From contig JBBSUX010000231.1 of assembly GCA_038234045.1 (NCBI GenBank), positions 1-5,462 of the forward strand: a DNA stretch of 5,462 nucleotides, in the 5' to 3' direction. Shown in pieces: positions 4,919 through 5,462 of this stretch (the first letter of the stretch is position 1; each line of letters opens with the position of its first letter). The notes below the pieces were generated by a model, which did no database searches, had not been told where the DNA came from, and saw nothing but the letters and a program-made list of their open reading frames with translations. Origin of the DNA: JBBSUX01 sp038234045. Lineage in GTDB: Bacteria > Pseudomonadota > Gammaproteobacteria > Burkholderiales > Burkholderiaceae_C. The translations under genes were made by a program, and so were the position numbers.

Positions 4919-5462
4919 ATGAGCACTACCGAAGTCGTCCGCGAAGCGCAAAGCGCTGCCGAATACAACCCGCTGGCCAAGCAGAAAGCAGCGGCCAAGC
5001 TCTCGCGCATTCCGGTCAAGGTGGTGCAGCTGGGCGAAGCGCTGAAGAAGCCCGCTTGGATCCGCGTGAAGGCCGGCTCGCCCACCACGCGTTTCTACGA
5101 GATCAAAGACATCCTGCGTGCCAACAAGCTGCACACGGTGTGCGAAGAAGCCAGCTGCCCCAACATTGGCGAATGCTTCGGCAAGGGCACGGCCACCTTC
5201 ATGATCATGGGCGACAAGTGCACCCGCCGCTGCCCGTTCTGCGATGTCGGCCACGGCCGGCCCGATCCGCTCGACAAGGAAGAGCCGCTGAATCTGGCGA
5301 AGACCATCGCCCAGCTGCGGCTGAAATACGTCGTGATCACCAGCGTCGACCGCGACGACCTGCGCGACGGCGGCAGCGGCCATTTTGTCGAATGCATCCA
5401 GAACATTCGCGCGCTTTCGCCAGCAACGCAGATCGAAATCCTCGTGCCCGATTTCCGGGGCC
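4919..5462 (+). CDS. lipA: Lipoyl synthase, N-terminal 181 residues (runs off window)
   Basis: LipA is a radical-SAM enzyme that inserts two sulfurs into protein-bound octanoyl groups to make lipoyl. Both iron-sulfur sites are visible. The auxiliary cluster cysteines Cys75, Cys80 and Cys86 (CEEASCPNIGEC) are the cluster that supplies sulfur. The radical-SAM CxxxCxxC is Cys101, Cys105 and Cys108 (CTRRCPFC). Each lies seven residues later than in E. coli LipA. VVITSVDRDDLRDGG (138-152) and EILVPDFRG (173-181) are also typical. The frame is open to the window edge; about 140-150 residues should follow. The Met at 4919 gives the usual N-terminus (MSTTE...YNPLAKQK). An in-frame ATG at 4895 would add eight residues but has a poorer ribosome site. 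It follows lipB by 94 nt and probably shares a transcript with it. Confidence 0.97.
   Translation, partial: MSTTEVVREAQSAAEYNPLAKQKAAAKLSRIPVKVVQLGEALKKPAWIRVKAGSPTTRFYEIKDILRANKLHTVCEEASCPNIGECFGKGTATFMIMGDKCTRRCPFCDVGHGRPDPLDKEEPLNLAKTIAQLRLKYVVITSVDRDDLRDGGSGHFVECIQNIRALSPATQIEILVPDFRG

Noticed and set aside
4252..5383. Long minus-strand open frames opposite lipB and lipA (278 and 208 codons).
   Set aside because: They are complementary to clearly conserved lipB and lipA, and their translations are low-complexity, Ala/Arg-rich text without motifs.

Overview
The window looks like ordinary chromosome from a GC-rich betaproteobacterium, most likely Burkholderiales. The basis is the ATP synthase and lipoate protein sequences, the long LipB form, and the atp gene order; I cannot fix the family or genus. 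No mobile element, CRISPR array, tRNA or rRNA is visible.

Positions 1-2970, minus strand: the 5' part of the F1Fo ATP synthase operon, read right to left as atpI, atpB, atpE, atpF, atpH and the first 19 codons of atpA. Gaps are short (16-79 nt), so one transcript is likely. A good sigma-70-type promoter (TTGGCG, 16 nt, TATAAT) lies just upstream of atpI. Its position implies that AtpI starts at the Met at 2910, not at the upstream Met at 2937. Three translation-control candidates lie in the operon: a U-rich leader with a strong Shine-Dalgarno before atpE, a GTG start for atpF, and a short palindrome that covers the Shine-Dalgarno of atpA.

Positions about 3032-3785, plus strand: a decayed gene for a metallo-beta-lactamase-fold hydrolase of the NAPE-PLD/UlaG-like group. 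It lacks its N-terminal half, including the HxHxDH metal site, and carries a GAA-to-TAA nonsense change and a 2-nt deletion. Its 3' end still overlaps the next gene by 8 nt.

Positions 3778-5462, plus strand: ybeD (DUF493), lipB and the 5' 181 codons of lipA. LipB moves octanoyl groups from acyl carrier protein to lipoyl domains, and LipA inserts the two sulfurs. Together they make the lipoyl cofactor of pyruvate and 2-oxoglutarate dehydrogenases and the glycine cleavage system.

I found no undescribed system here. The points most worth a second look are the pseudogene at the atp/lip junction and the regulatory signals in the atp operon.
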